Shown: one piece after another, positions 16,760 through 24,371 of the stretch | How positions within the stretch are numbered: the first letter of the stretch is position 1 | Layout of the letters: each line of letters starts with the position of its first letter | Source of the DNA: Oscillospiraceae bacterium | Lineage (GTDB): Bacteria; Bacillota; Clostridia; Oscillospirales; Acutalibacteraceae | Assembly (NCBI GenBank): GCA_015066175.1 | Contig: SVOW01000001.1 | Span: 62,001-126,000 of the forward strand | Length of the DNA: 64,000 bases | Direction of reading: 5' to 3' | Program-made: the position numbers and the translations under genes | The notes under the pieces: model-generated | Database searches by the model: none | Told to the model about the DNA's origin: nothing | What the model saw: only the letters and a program-made list of their open reading frames with translations

Positions 16760-17793
16760 ATATAAACATAAAACCTGTCAGACCTTGCAAAAACGAGCCG
16801 TTCTATATCGAATGTGATGAAATTGATTTGAATGTTACTTGTGCTATTGACGAAAAAGGAAACGTTTTCCCTGCCCAGAAAACTGATGGCGGTGTAGTTG
16901 TAATTTTCACATCAGACAACACCGAAGAAGTTACACTTACTCTTTCTGACAAAGAGTATGAAAATGTCATTTCCCTTGAAGAAGAAAGTGAAAAACTTAA
17001 CATTTTATTTAACGGCAAATTGTTTTCATCATATCAGTACCCTTCAGAATTTAAAAAGCCGTTTTTTGGCCCTGTTTTCACAAAAACAGGTAACACTTTC
17101 ACACGTCCTGATTTACACCATAAAGAGCATCCTCACCAGCGTTCAGTCTTCGTTGGTGTAGGCGATGTAAATGGTGTTGATTTATGGAATGAGCCTGAAA
17201 ACAGCGGTTATCTAATAAAAGGAAAACCAAAGAATTTTGTTAATGGTTCTGCATTCGCATCTTTTGAAGCAGACAATATCTGGGTTGATAAAGACGGCAA
17301 CAAACTTATGAACGAAACAAGAAAATTCACTATGTACAACCAGAGTGAAGATTGCAGATATGTTGATATTGAAATTACTTTCAAAGCAGACTACTGCGAT
17401 ATTAATTTCGGCAGCACAAAAGAAGCAGGACCTCTTGGAGTAAGAGTCAACGAAAATTTTGATGTAGACCATGGCGGTTATATGAAAAATTCTTATGGTG
17501 CATGCGGAGAAAGTGAATGTTGGAGTAAAAGTGCTCAATGGTGCTTATACGGCGGAAAATTGGATAACGAAAATTGTGCAATTGCAATTTTTGACAATGA
17601 AAAAAATGAACGTTTTCCAACATGTTGGCACATCAGAAATTACGGACTTTTTGCTGCCAACAACTTATTCTTCAAAGGCGGTATTTCGATTCTGAAAGAT
17701 GAAAGCATTACTTACAAATACAGGCTTTGTTTCTTCAACAATTCAGCAGAAGATGTAAGTGATAGATTTTTGATTTATAATTTAAATAACTGA
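16756..17793 (+). CDS. DUF6807 (PmoA-like) family protein
   Basis: A 345-residue protein with the family core PSEFKKPFFGPVFTKTGNTF, the strongly conserved histidine cluster DLHHKEHPHQRSVFVGVGDVNG and the downstream VNENFDVDHGGYMKNSYG. The family is annotated as DUF6807 or misleadingly as methane oxygenase PmoA; it is predicted to be a beta-sandwich and turns up next to oxidoreductases and sugar isomerases, so a role in glycoside or keto-sugar chemistry is likely. No enzyme activity is established to my knowledge. Its ATG overlaps the stop of the TIM-barrel gene (ATGA), and it is the last gene before a strong terminator at 17798-17834. Confidence 0.78.
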   Translation: MNINIKPVRPCKNEPFYIECDEIDLNVTCAIDEKGNVFPAQKTDGGVVVIFTSDNTEEVTLTLSDKEYENVISLEEESEKLNILFNGKLFSSYQYPSEFKKPFFGPVFTKTGNTFTRPDLHHKEHPHQRSVFVGVGDVNGVDLWNEPENSGYLIKGKPKNFVNGSAFASFEADNIWVDKDGNKLMNETRKFTMYNQSEDCRYVDIEITFKADYCDINFGSTKEAGPLGVRVNENFDVDHGGYMKNSYGACGESECWSKSAQWCLYGGKLDNENCAIAIFDNEKNERFPTCWHIRNYGLFAANNLFFKGGISILKDESITYKYRLCFFNNSAEDVSDRFLIYNLNN

Positions 17794-17797
17794 TTTT

Positions 17798-17834
17798 AAG
17801 CAGCAGTTTTCCTCGAAAAAACTGCTGCTTTTTT
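17798..17834 (+). terminator. terminator of the acn-icd-rex operon
   Basis: AAGCAGCAGTTTT (17798-17810) pairs perfectly with its complement at 17818-17830 across a 7-nt loop and runs into six T residues. It closes the five-gene transcript. Confidence 0.92.
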
Positions 17835-17883
17835 CTTTACATGCTGATAAATATGAATAAATTTAAAAATAATAAAAAAAACA

Positions 17884-17912
17884 TTGCATTTTATTATAAA
17901 AAATGATAATAT
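17884..17912 (+). promoter_or_regulatory. promoter of the epimerase gene
   Basis: TTGCAT (17884-17889), a 17-base spacer and TAATAT (17907-17912) lie 40 nt ahead of the epimerase start. The sequence is extremely AT-rich, so the exact -10 is uncertain (GATAAT at 17905 is an alternative). Confidence 0.55.
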
Positions 17913-17951
17913 GTCTGTGTATATATTTTAAAGTGAAAGGGGCAATTATTA

Positions 17952-19481
17952 ATGTCTAAAAAAACTGTCTTTTTAACAGGTTCATCAGGTAACATGGGAT
18001 GGGCAGGTTTCAAAGAGCTCTATGCAAAGAAAGACAAGTATAACATCGTTCTTCTCAACAGAGGAAGCAAGAAAAACCGTGAAAAATTCGCAAAATATGA
18101 AGGCGATCCTTCAGTTAAACTCGTTTGGGGCGACCTTGGAAAATACGAAGACGTTCTTAAATGCGTAAAAGGTGCAGACTATGTTCTTCACGTTGGCGGC
18201 ATGGTATCTCCCAGTGCTGACTACTACCCCACAAAAACTGTTGTTACAAACACAACTGCTGCAAGAAATATTGTTAATGCTGTTAAAGAACAGCCCAACG
18301 CAGACGATATCAAAGTAGTTTACATCGGTACAGTTGCTGAAACCGGTGACAGAAACGCTCCTATTCACTGGGCTCGTACAGGCGACCCCATCAAAATCAG
18401 TATTTATGACCACTACGCAGCAAGTAAAGTTCTCGCTGAACAGATCTTTGCTGAATCAGGTCTTAAACATTGGGTATCACTCCGTCAGTCAGGTATCCTT
18501 TACCGTAATATCATCAAAAATATGGACCCCATTATGTTCCACGTTCCCCTCAATGGTGTTCTTGAATGGGCAACTGTAGAAGACTCAGGTCGTCTTCTTG
18601 CAAATATTTGTGACGAAAGTGTTCCTGAAGAATTCTGGAGAAGATTCTACAACATCGGTTCAGGTGATGAATACAGAATCACAAACTATGAATTTGAAGA
18701 ATTCCTTCTTAACGCACTTGGCGTTGGTAAAGTTCAGAAGCTCTTCGACCGTAATTGGTTTGTAACTCGTAACTTCCATGGTCAGTGGTATCTTGACAGT
18801 GATGTTCTTGATGATTATCTCCATTTCCGTGCAAATATGCCTGTAAATGAATACTTCGATTACATCAAATCGCAGGCTCCTTTCTATATGAAATTAGCAC
18901 CTGCTGCTAAACTTTTCCCCGGCATTGTCAAAATGGCAATGAAGAAGATTTCAGAACAGGAAATTTATGGTACAAACTGGTGGCTTGCAAACAAAGTTCA
19001 GGACAGAATTTCTGCTTACTGGGGTTCAATGGACGAATATAACAGCATCGGCACATGGAAGGATTACAATCCTGATGCAGAACGTCCCACAAAAGAAAGA
19101 TCATATCTTGACCATGGTTATGATGAAAGCAAAGCAATTGAAGATATCACTCTTGATGACCTCAAAAAAGCTGCTGTATTCCGCGGCGGTGAATGTCTTG
19201 CTACTGAAGAAGAATATGTTGATTTCTACACACCCATAAAATGGAAATGTGCACACGGTCACGAGTTTATGATGTCTGCAAACCTTGTTCTCAAAGGTGG
19301 TCACTGGTGTCCTTCTGAACTTCCCACAAACTGCGAAGGTAAAAAATTCCATTGGGATTATGACAAAGAAGCAAAACTCAATCCCTTCTTTGCACAGGTT
19401 TGGTATCCCCTTCACGACAAAAACGAAAACAACGTTTACACAGAAGCAATCTTCAAAGGTTTTGAAGGTTTCAAAGATTAA
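17952..19481 (+). CDS. NAD-dependent epimerase/dehydratase with C-terminal Cys/His module
   Basis: A 509-residue extended short-chain dehydrogenase. The nucleotide-binding GSSGNMG (residues 10-16) and an active-site tyrosine in IYDHYAASKVLAE are present. The Rossmann part ends near residue 340, well short of the protein end. A following segment leads into about 80 residues with W-K-C433-A-H-G-H437, W-C453-P and C461, a treble-clef or zinc-ribbon-like pattern not normal for this family. Substrate unknown. Codon use is rich in CCC, ATC and CTC like acn and icd, which suggests high expression. It has its own promoter and a terminator at 19502-19524. AAAGGGGC precedes the ATG. The DUF6807 and TIM-barrel genes next door hint at a shared sugar pathway. 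Confidence 0.8.
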   Translation: MSKKTVFLTGSSGNMGWAGFKELYAKKDKYNIVLLNRGSKKNREKFAKYEGDPSVKLVWGDLGKYEDVLKCVKGADYVLHVGGMVSPSADYYPTKTVVTNTTAARNIVNAVKEQPNADDIKVVYIGTVAETGDRNAPIHWARTGDPIKISIYDHYAASKVLAEQIFAESGLKHWVSLRQSGILYRNIIKNMDPIMFHVPLNGVLEWATVEDSGRLLANICDESVPEEFWRRFYNIGSGDEYRITNYEFEEFLLNALGVGKVQKLFDRNWFVTRNFHGQWYLDSDVLDDYLHFRANMPVNEYFDYIKSQAPFYMKLAPAAKLFPGIVKMAMKKISEQEIYGTNWWLANKVQDRISAYWGSMDEYNSIGTWKDYNPDAERPTKERSYLDHGYDESKAIEDITLDDLKKAAVFRGGECLATEEEYVDFYTPIKWKCAHGHEFMMSANLVLKGGHWCPSELPTNCEGKKFHWDYDKEAKLNPFFAQVWYPLHDKNENNVYTEAIFKGFEGFKD

Positions 19482-19501
19482 TTTCAAGAAAAAAATATAT
19501 G

Positions 19502-19524
19502 CCCTGCTGATTTATTCAGCAGGG
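19502..19524 (+). terminator. probable terminator after the epimerase gene
   Basis: CCCTGCTGA (19502-19510) and TCAGCAGGG (19516-19524) form a stable hairpin with a 5-nt loop. The following TGTTTAAAATTT is a weak T tract, so release may be partial. Confidence 0.65.
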
Positions 19525-19611
19525 TGTTTAAAATTTAAATGACAAATAAAACTGATTCAATCTGTATAAACTATTTAAAAGATATATTGTACTACCGAGG
19601 TGTAGCATTAA

Positions 19612-20160
19612 ATGAAAAACGCTTCTAAAACAGCTTTTGGTGCAATTATGGCAGGTCTTTCAATTGCACTTATGATTTCAACTGCTGTTATCCCCTTTCT
19701 TTCATATGCAATCCCTGCAATTTGCGGTGTTTTAATCACAATAATGGTTATTGAATGTGATAATAAATGGGCAACACTCGTTTACGCGTCTGTAAGCATT
19801 CTTTCATTAATTATCATACCCGATAAATCTGCCGGTGCATCGTATGCCTTAATTTTTGGGTATTACCCGATTGTTAAAAATATTTTTGAAAATAAATTAC
19901 CAAAAAAGCTATGCAAACTGTTTAAACTTGTTTTAGCAAATATAGTTTTATTGGCAAGTTACTATATATCACTTTTCTTTTTCGGAATTGATACCGAAGG
20001 AATCGAGTGGATTGCACCATTTCTTACAAAATGGTATGTTGCGCCAATTATTATAACTTTCGTAAGTGTTTTCTTTTTAATGTATGACACTGTACTTACA
20101 AGACTTTCAATCATTTACAAGAAAAAATGGCAAAAAAAATTAAGAAAAACTTTCAAATAA
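19612..20160 (+). CDS. small polytopic membrane protein, possibly ECF S-component-like
   Basis: A 182-residue hydrophobic protein with about six predicted membrane segments (for example IMAGLSIALMISTAVIPFL, YASVSILSLIIIP, ANIVLLASYYISLFFFG, YVAPIIITFVSVFFLMY) and a basic C-terminus (KKKWQKKLRKTFK). Length and helix number match substrate-binding S subunits of energy-coupling-factor transporters, and a complete EcfA1-A2-T module lies elsewhere in the window. However, I cannot name a vitamin-specific motif, so this is only a suggestion. It is preceded by GAGGTG and stands alone between the epimerase and the hydrogenase maturation operon, whose promoter begins 4 nt after its stop. Confidence 0.6.
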   Translation: MKNASKTAFGAIMAGLSIALMISTAVIPFLSYAIPAICGVLITIMVIECDNKWATLVYASVSILSLIIIPDKSAGASYALIFGYYPIVKNIFENKLPKKLCKLFKLVLANIVLLASYYISLFFFGIDTEGIEWIAPFLTKWYVAPIIITFVSVFFLMYDTVLTRLSIIYKKKWQKKLRKTFK

Positions 20161-20163
20161 ATA

Positions 20164-20192
20164 TTGATAATTTTTTATCAATGTGCTATAAT
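20164..20192 (+). promoter_or_regulatory. promoter of the hyd maturation operon
   Basis: TTGATA (20164-20169) and a perfect TATAAT (20187-20192) are separated by 17 bases. The expected start is near 20199, which leaves a 134-nt leader before the first gene, far longer than other leaders in this window. Confidence 0.82.
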
Positions 20193-20198
20193 TTTATC

Positions 20199-20332
20199 AA
20201 GAAAATAATAAAAATTTATTGTACCTGACACCGAAATTCATTGAGGTGAAAGCTGCGAAATATCGATTGTATTCGTATTACAAAATTCTGTAGCTGTACC
20301 CTCGCGGTGCAGCTATATTTTTTGGAGGTTAT
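20199..20332 (+). ncRNA. structured 5' leader of the hyd operon, candidate riboswitch or attenuator
   Basis: Between the promoter and the first gene lies a leader with a small hairpin (CACC at 20229-20232 with GGTG at 20245-20248). A strong terminator at 20291-20323 ends just before the ribosome site. AGCTGC at 20251-20256 is the exact complement of GCAGCT (20309-20314), the terminator's 3' arm, so pairing of these two would dismantle the terminator. This mutually exclusive arrangement is typical of riboswitches and attenuators. It matches none of the riboswitch consensus sequences I could recall (TPP, cobalamin, SAM, THF, FMN, GEMM, T-box, fluoride, Moco). The ligand or effector is unknown. 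Confidence 0.6.
20291..20323 (+). terminator. intrinsic terminator inside the hyd leader
   Basis: TAGCTGTACC (20291-20300) pairs with GGTGCAGCTA (20306-20315), ten base pairs with one G-U and a 5-nt loop, followed by TATTTTTTT. The T run directly abuts GGAGG (20324-20328) of the downstream gene, so this hairpin can stop transcription before any hyd gene is made. Confidence 0.82.
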
Positions 20333-20596
20333 ATGAAAACTCGTGTTGCATTAATTTCAATTATCGTTGAAAATTTTGAAAGTGTTGAAAAACTCAATTC
20401 AGTTTTGCACGATTATGGAGAACACATCATTGGCAGAATGGGCATACCATATCATAAAAGAAAAATCAATATAATCAGCGTTGCTCTTGAAGCGCCAACC
20501 GATGTTATAAATTCGCTTACAGGCAAAATCGGCAGAATAGATGGAATAAGTGCAAAAACTGCATTTTCAAATTATGACTTTGAAAATGAGGTATAA
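20333..20596 (+). CDS. TM1266 family putative regulator of the [FeFe]-hydrogenase system
   Basis: An 87-residue protein of the ACT/NikR-like fold family typified by Thermotoga TM1266, which is found almost only in hyd clusters. The pattern RVALISIIVENFESVEKLNSVLHDYGEHIIGRMGIP, then INIISVALEAPTDVINSLTGKIGRIDGISAKT, shows the beta-alpha-beta-beta-alpha-beta arrangement. The last strand's function is unknown; regulation or metal sensing has been proposed. It has no separate DNA-binding domain. It is the first gene behind the leader, with GGAGG 4 nt before the ATG, and is followed after 2 nt by hydE, so it is translated with the maturases. Confidence 0.88.
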   Translation: MKTRVALISIIVENFESVEKLNSVLHDYGEHIIGRMGIPYHKRKINIISVALEAPTDVINSLTGKIGRIDGISAKTAFSNYDFENEV

Positions 20597-20598
20597 CG

Positions 20599-21642
20599 AT
20601 GAAAAAAACTGTTGATAAACTTTTCAATGAAGGCATTTTATCAAAACAAGAGCTTATATCTCTGCTTGAATGTAACGATGATGTTGTTAATGAGTTTTTA
20701 CGCGAATGCGCAGTAAAAAAAAGAAAAGAAGTATACTCTAATCATGTGTATATCAGAGGTCTTATTGAGATTTCAAACATATGCAAAAACGATTGTTTTT
20801 ACTGCGGAATCAGAAAGAGTAACAAAAATTGTTCAAGATACAGATTAAATAAAAGCGACATTCTCTCCTGCTGTGAAACAGGTTATAAACTTGGCTTCAG
20901 GACCTTTGTTTTACAGGGCGGAGAAGACGGATATTACACAGATGAAATTTTAATTGATATAATTTCTTCAATAAAAAAAGAATACCCTGATTGTGCCGTA
21001 ACATTATCTTTAGGTGAAAGAACAAAAGAAAGTTATAAAAAGCTGTATGATGCAGGTGCAGACAGATATCTGCTTCGTCACGAAACCGCAAATAACGAGC
21101 ATTATTCAAAACTCCATCCTGCAGAATTAACTCTAAGGAACAGAATGGAATGTCTCAGAAATCTTAAAGAAATCGGTTTTCAGACAGGTTGCGGTTTCAT
21201 GGTCGGTTCACCTTTTCAGACAATAGAAAATATTGCAGATGACTTGCTTTTTATTGCGGAATTCAAGCCTCATATGGTTGGTATAGGTCCTTTTATTCCA
21301 CATATAGACACACCATTCAAAAATGAACCTGCAGGTGATGCAGAATTAACCTGCAAAATTTTAAGCATCATCAGACTGATGCTACCGGATGTGCTTTTGC
21401 CTGCAACAACAGCATTAGGCTCTGTTGAAAAAGAAGGTAGAGAAAAAGGCATACTCTGCGGTGCAAATGTTGTAATGCCCAATCTGTCCCCTAAAAATGT
21501 CAGAGATAAATATATGCTTTATAATAATAAACTTTCAAGCGGCGCCGAAGCTGCAGAAAGCCTGAATATGCTTAAAGAAAGTGTAAAAAAAATCGGATAC
21601 GAAGTTGTTGTTTCACGTGGCGATTTTAAAACAAAAAATTAA
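20599..21642 (+). CDS. hydE: [FeFe] hydrogenase H-cluster radical SAM maturase HydE
   Basis: A 347-residue radical SAM enzyme with the cluster-binding C62-x3-C66-x2-C69 in ISNICKNDCFYCGIRKSN. The barrel is typical of the BioB/HydE group: LQGGEDGYYTDE (SAM contact), SLGERTKESYKKLYDAGADRYLLRHET and VGIGPFIPHIDTPFKNEP. HydE acts on an iron-cysteine complex from HydG on the way to the dithiolate-bridged diiron subcluster of [FeFe] hydrogenase. Its length is normal. It follows the TM1266 gene by 2 nt and precedes hydG by 19 nt. Together with hydG and hydF it forms a complete maturase set, so the organism should make at least one active [FeFe] hydrogenase. Confidence 0.96.
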   Translation: MKKTVDKLFNEGILSKQELISLLECNDDVVNEFLRECAVKKRKEVYSNHVYIRGLIEISNICKNDCFYCGIRKSNKNCSRYRLNKSDILSCCETGYKLGFRTFVLQGGEDGYYTDEILIDIISSIKKEYPDCAVTLSLGERTKESYKKLYDAGADRYLLRHETANNEHYSKLHPAELTLRNRMECLRNLKEIGFQTGCGFMVGSPFQTIENIADDLLFIAEFKPHMVGIGPFIPHIDTPFKNEPAGDAELTCKILSIIRLMLPDVLLPATTALGSVEKEGREKGILCGANVVMPNLSPKNVRDKYMLYNNKLSSGAEAAESLNMLKESVKKIGYEVVVSRGDFKTKN

Positions 21643-21661
21643 TTTGAAAGAAGAGATATAA

Positions 21662-23077
21662 ATGTATAATCCAAAATCAACAAAAGCCGAAGAATTCATC
21701 TGCCATGAGGAAGTACTTGATTCACTTAAATTTGCAGACGAAAAGAAAGATGATATTAAATACGTTAAGTCAATAATCGAAAAAGCAAAACTCCGCAAAG
21801 GTCTCTCACATCGTGAAGCATCAGTGCTTCTTGCTTGTGACAATGAAGAAATCAACAATGAAATGTATGAACTTGCAGCACAAATAAAGAAAGATTTCTA
21901 TGGCAACAGAATTGTTATGTTTGCCCCTCTCTATCTTTCCAATTATTGCGTGAATGGTTGTGTTTACTGCCCTTACCACTACAAAAACAAACACATTGCA
22001 AGAAAAAAGCTGACACAGGAAGAAGTAAAACAAGAAGTAATCGCACTTCAGGATATGGGCCACAAACGTCTTGCAATTGAAGCCGGCGAAGACCCTATAA
22101 ATAACCCCATTGAATATATTATCGAGTGTATAAATACAATTTACTCAATCAAGCATAAAAATGGAGCAATTCGTCGAGTAAATGTAAATATAGCTGCAAC
22201 AACAGTTGAAAACTACAAAAAACTACATGATGCAGGCATAGGCACATATATCCTTTTCCAGGAAACTTACCACAAAGAAAGTTATGAAAAACTTCATCCC
22301 ACAGGTCCTAAGCACAATTATGCTTACCATACAGAAGCTATGGACAGAGCAATGCAGGGTGGAATTGATGATGTAGGTCTTGGCGTTCTTTTCGGTCTTG
22401 AACTTTACAGGTATGAACTTGCCGCACTTCTTATGCATGCAGAACATCTTGAAGCAGTTTATGGTGTTGGTCCTCACACAATCAGCGTGCCGAGAATCAA
22501 AAAAGCTGATGATATAGATCCCACAGCCTTTGACAACAGTATAAGTGATGAAATTTTTGCAAAAATATGCGCCCTTATCAGAATTTCTGTACCTTATACA
22601 GGTATGATTATCTCAACAAGAGAAAGTCAGGAAGTAAGGGAAAAAGTGCTTAAACTTGGTGTTTCACAGATAAGCGGTGCTTCCAGAACTTCTGTAGGCG
22701 GATATACAGAAGAAGAAAGACCTCACGATTCAGAACAGTTTGATGTTTCAGACCAACGCACTCTCGACGAAGTTGTAAAATGGCTTATGGAACTGGGGTT
22801 TATTCCAAGTTTCTGCACAGCTTGCTACAGAGAAGGCAGAACAGGTGACAGATTTATGTCATTACTTAAAAGCGGGCAGATTCAGAACTGTTGCCATCCC
22901 AACGCTCTGATGACTTTGAAAGAATTCCTCGAAGACTATGCGAGTGAAGAAACTAAAGAAATCGGTGAAAAATTAATCCGTGAAGAACTCAAAAACATTC
23001 CCAAAGATAATGTAAGAAAAATCGCAGAAAATTATCTTGATAATATCCATCTTGGTAAACGAGATTTCAGATTTTAA
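21662..23077 (+). CDS. hydG: [FeFe] hydrogenase H-cluster radical SAM maturase HydG
   Basis: A 471-residue radical SAM tyrosine lyase. The N-terminal cluster motif is C96-x3-C100-x2-C103 (NYCVNGCVYCPYHYKNK). The C-terminal auxiliary cluster uses a CxxC in SFCTACYREGRTGDRF and a later Cys in IQNCCHPNAL, which distinguishes HydG from ThiH. It splits tyrosine to give CO and cyanide on an Fe-cysteine synthon for the H-cluster. Further family motifs, RRVNVNIAATTVENYK and GVGPHTISVPRIK, are intact. It starts with AAGAAGAGAT before the ATG and runs 16 nt ahead of hydF. Confidence 0.97.
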   Translation: MYNPKSTKAEEFICHEEVLDSLKFADEKKDDIKYVKSIIEKAKLRKGLSHREASVLLACDNEEINNEMYELAAQIKKDFYGNRIVMFAPLYLSNYCVNGCVYCPYHYKNKHIARKKLTQEEVKQEVIALQDMGHKRLAIEAGEDPINNPIEYIIECINTIYSIKHKNGAIRRVNVNIAATTVENYKKLHDAGIGTYILFQETYHKESYEKLHPTGPKHNYAYHTEAMDRAMQGGIDDVGLGVLFGLELYRYELAALLMHAEHLEAVYGVGPHTISVPRIKKADDIDPTAFDNSISDEIFAKICALIRISVPYTGMIISTRESQEVREKVLKLGVSQISGASRTSVGGYTEEERPHDSEQFDVSDQRTLDEVVKWLMELGFIPSFCTACYREGRTGDRFMSLLKSGQIQNCCHPNALMTLKEFLEDYASEETKEIGEKLIREELKNIPKDNVRKIAENYLDNIHLGKRDFRF

Positions 23078-23093
23078 TTCGTAGGTGATTTGA

Positions 23094-24278
23094 ATGGCAG
23101 CAAACCTTAATCAGACTCCGAGTGCCGAAAGACCGCACATTGCTTTTTTCGGCAAACGAAATGCAGGAAAATCAAGCTTAGTAAACGCAATTACAGGTCA
23201 GGAAATTTCAATAGTTGCCGATTTCAAAGGCACAACAACAGACCCTGTAACCAAGGCAATGGAATTGTTGCCGCTCGGTCCTGTTGTAATTATTGATACT
23301 CCAGGTATAGATGATGAAGGATTAGTAGGCGAATTAAGAGTAAAAAAAGCACGTCAGATACTTAACAAAACTGATATTGCTGTGTTGGTTGTCGATTCAG
23401 TTACAGGAAAGTCAGAAGATGACAAAGAATTGATTCAGCTTTTCATCAAAAAAGAAATCCCCTATCTTATTGTTTATAATAAATCAGACATTGCTGAAAC
23501 TGTGCCTGCAGAAGAAAATTCAATTCGAGTAAGTGCAATTACAAACGCTAATATTAACGAATTGAAAGAAAAAATTGCATCACTCATAAAAAATGAAAAT
23601 GAAAGCAAAAAAATAGTTTCAGATTTATTGAATGAAGACGACGTAGTGATACTTGTAACTCCTATTGATTCTTCAGCTCCTAAAGGTAGAATGATTCTGC
23701 CACAAGTGCAATCAATCAGGGATGTTATCGATAAACACGCAATATGTATTGTTGTTCAACCTGAACAGTTGAAAAATGCGTTAAAATTCAACCCCAAAAT
23801 GGTTATTACTGACAGCCAGATTTTCAGCAAAGTAAAAGACATTGTTCCCGAAAACATTCCTCTCACCTCCTTTTCAATTCTTTTTGCAAGATACAAAGGT
23901 TTACTCAGGAGTGCAGTTGACGGTGTTAATAAATTAAGCAGTTTAAAAGATAATGATATCATTCTCATCTGCGAAGGATGTACGCATCACAGGCAATGCG
24001 AAGACATTGGAACAGTGAAATTGCCGGGCTGGATTTCTGATTTTACAGGTAAAAAACTAAATTTTGAATTCACTTCCGGCGGACAATTTCCCGAAAAACT
24101 TGAAAAATATGCTTTGATTGTTCATTGCGGAGGATGTATGCTCAACGAACGAGAAATACGTTACAGAAATAAATCCGCCAATGATGCCGGTGTGCCGATT
24201 ACCAACTATGGCACTCTCATTGCACACATCAACGGCATACTCGAAAGAAGTATTGAAATTTTTCAAAATAATCTTTGA
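23094..24278 (+). CDS. hydF: [FeFe] hydrogenase maturation GTPase HydF
   Basis: A 394-residue scaffold GTPase. Walker A is GKRNAGKS (residues 20-27), the switch/G3 motif is IIDTPGIDDEG and the G4 motif is VYNKSDIAE. The C-terminal third binds the 4Fe-4S cluster and diiron precursor: CEGCTHHRQCEDIG, then HCGGCMLNE, match the family's CxH...HCxxC pattern. HydF collects the diiron subcluster assembled by HydE and HydG and hands it to apo-HydA. It is the last gene of the operon; transcription of the next gene starts from its own promoter at 24295. No hydrogenase structural gene is in the window. Confidence 0.97.
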   Translation: MAANLNQTPSAERPHIAFFGKRNAGKSSLVNAITGQEISIVADFKGTTTDPVTKAMELLPLGPVVIIDTPGIDDEGLVGELRVKKARQILNKTDIAVLVVDSVTGKSEDDKELIQLFIKKEIPYLIVYNKSDIAETVPAEENSIRVSAITNANINELKEKIASLIKNENESKKIVSDLLNEDDVVILVTPIDSSAPKGRMILPQVQSIRDVIDKHAICIVVQPEQLKNALKFNPKMVITDSQIFSKVKDIVPENIPLTSFSILFARYKGLLRSAVDGVNKLSSLKDNDIILICEGCTHHRQCEDIGTVKLPGWISDFTGKKLNFEFTSGGQFPEKLEKYALIVHCGGCMLNEREIRYRNKSANDAGVPITNYGTLIAHINGILERSIEIFQNNL

Positions 24279-24294
24279 TAATTAAAAAAAATAA

Positions 24295-24323
24295 TTGCTT
24301 TTTATATACAAATGCTTTATAAT
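24295..24323 (+). promoter_or_regulatory. promoter of the DapA/NanA-like aldolase gene
   Basis: TTGCTT (24295-24300), a 17-base spacer and a perfect TATAAT (24318-24323). The start site falls near 24330, which excludes the in-frame ATG at 24312 as a translation start. Confidence 0.75.
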
Positions 24324-24371
24324 AAATTTGTATATAGTTTATACAATTTTTTCAAAGAAGAAGGTCTTACA

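Noticed and set aside
20199..20332. T-box or other known riboswitch class for the hyd leader
   Set aside because: The leader is short and lacks the T-box sequence; no TPP, cobalamin, SAM, THF, FMN, GEMM, Moco or fluoride core was found by eye. It is therefore reported as unclassified, not as a known class.
24312..24371. Longer N-terminus for the DapA/NanA-like protein
   Set aside because: The ATG at 24312 lies upstream of the -10 box of the promoter, so it cannot be in the transcript.
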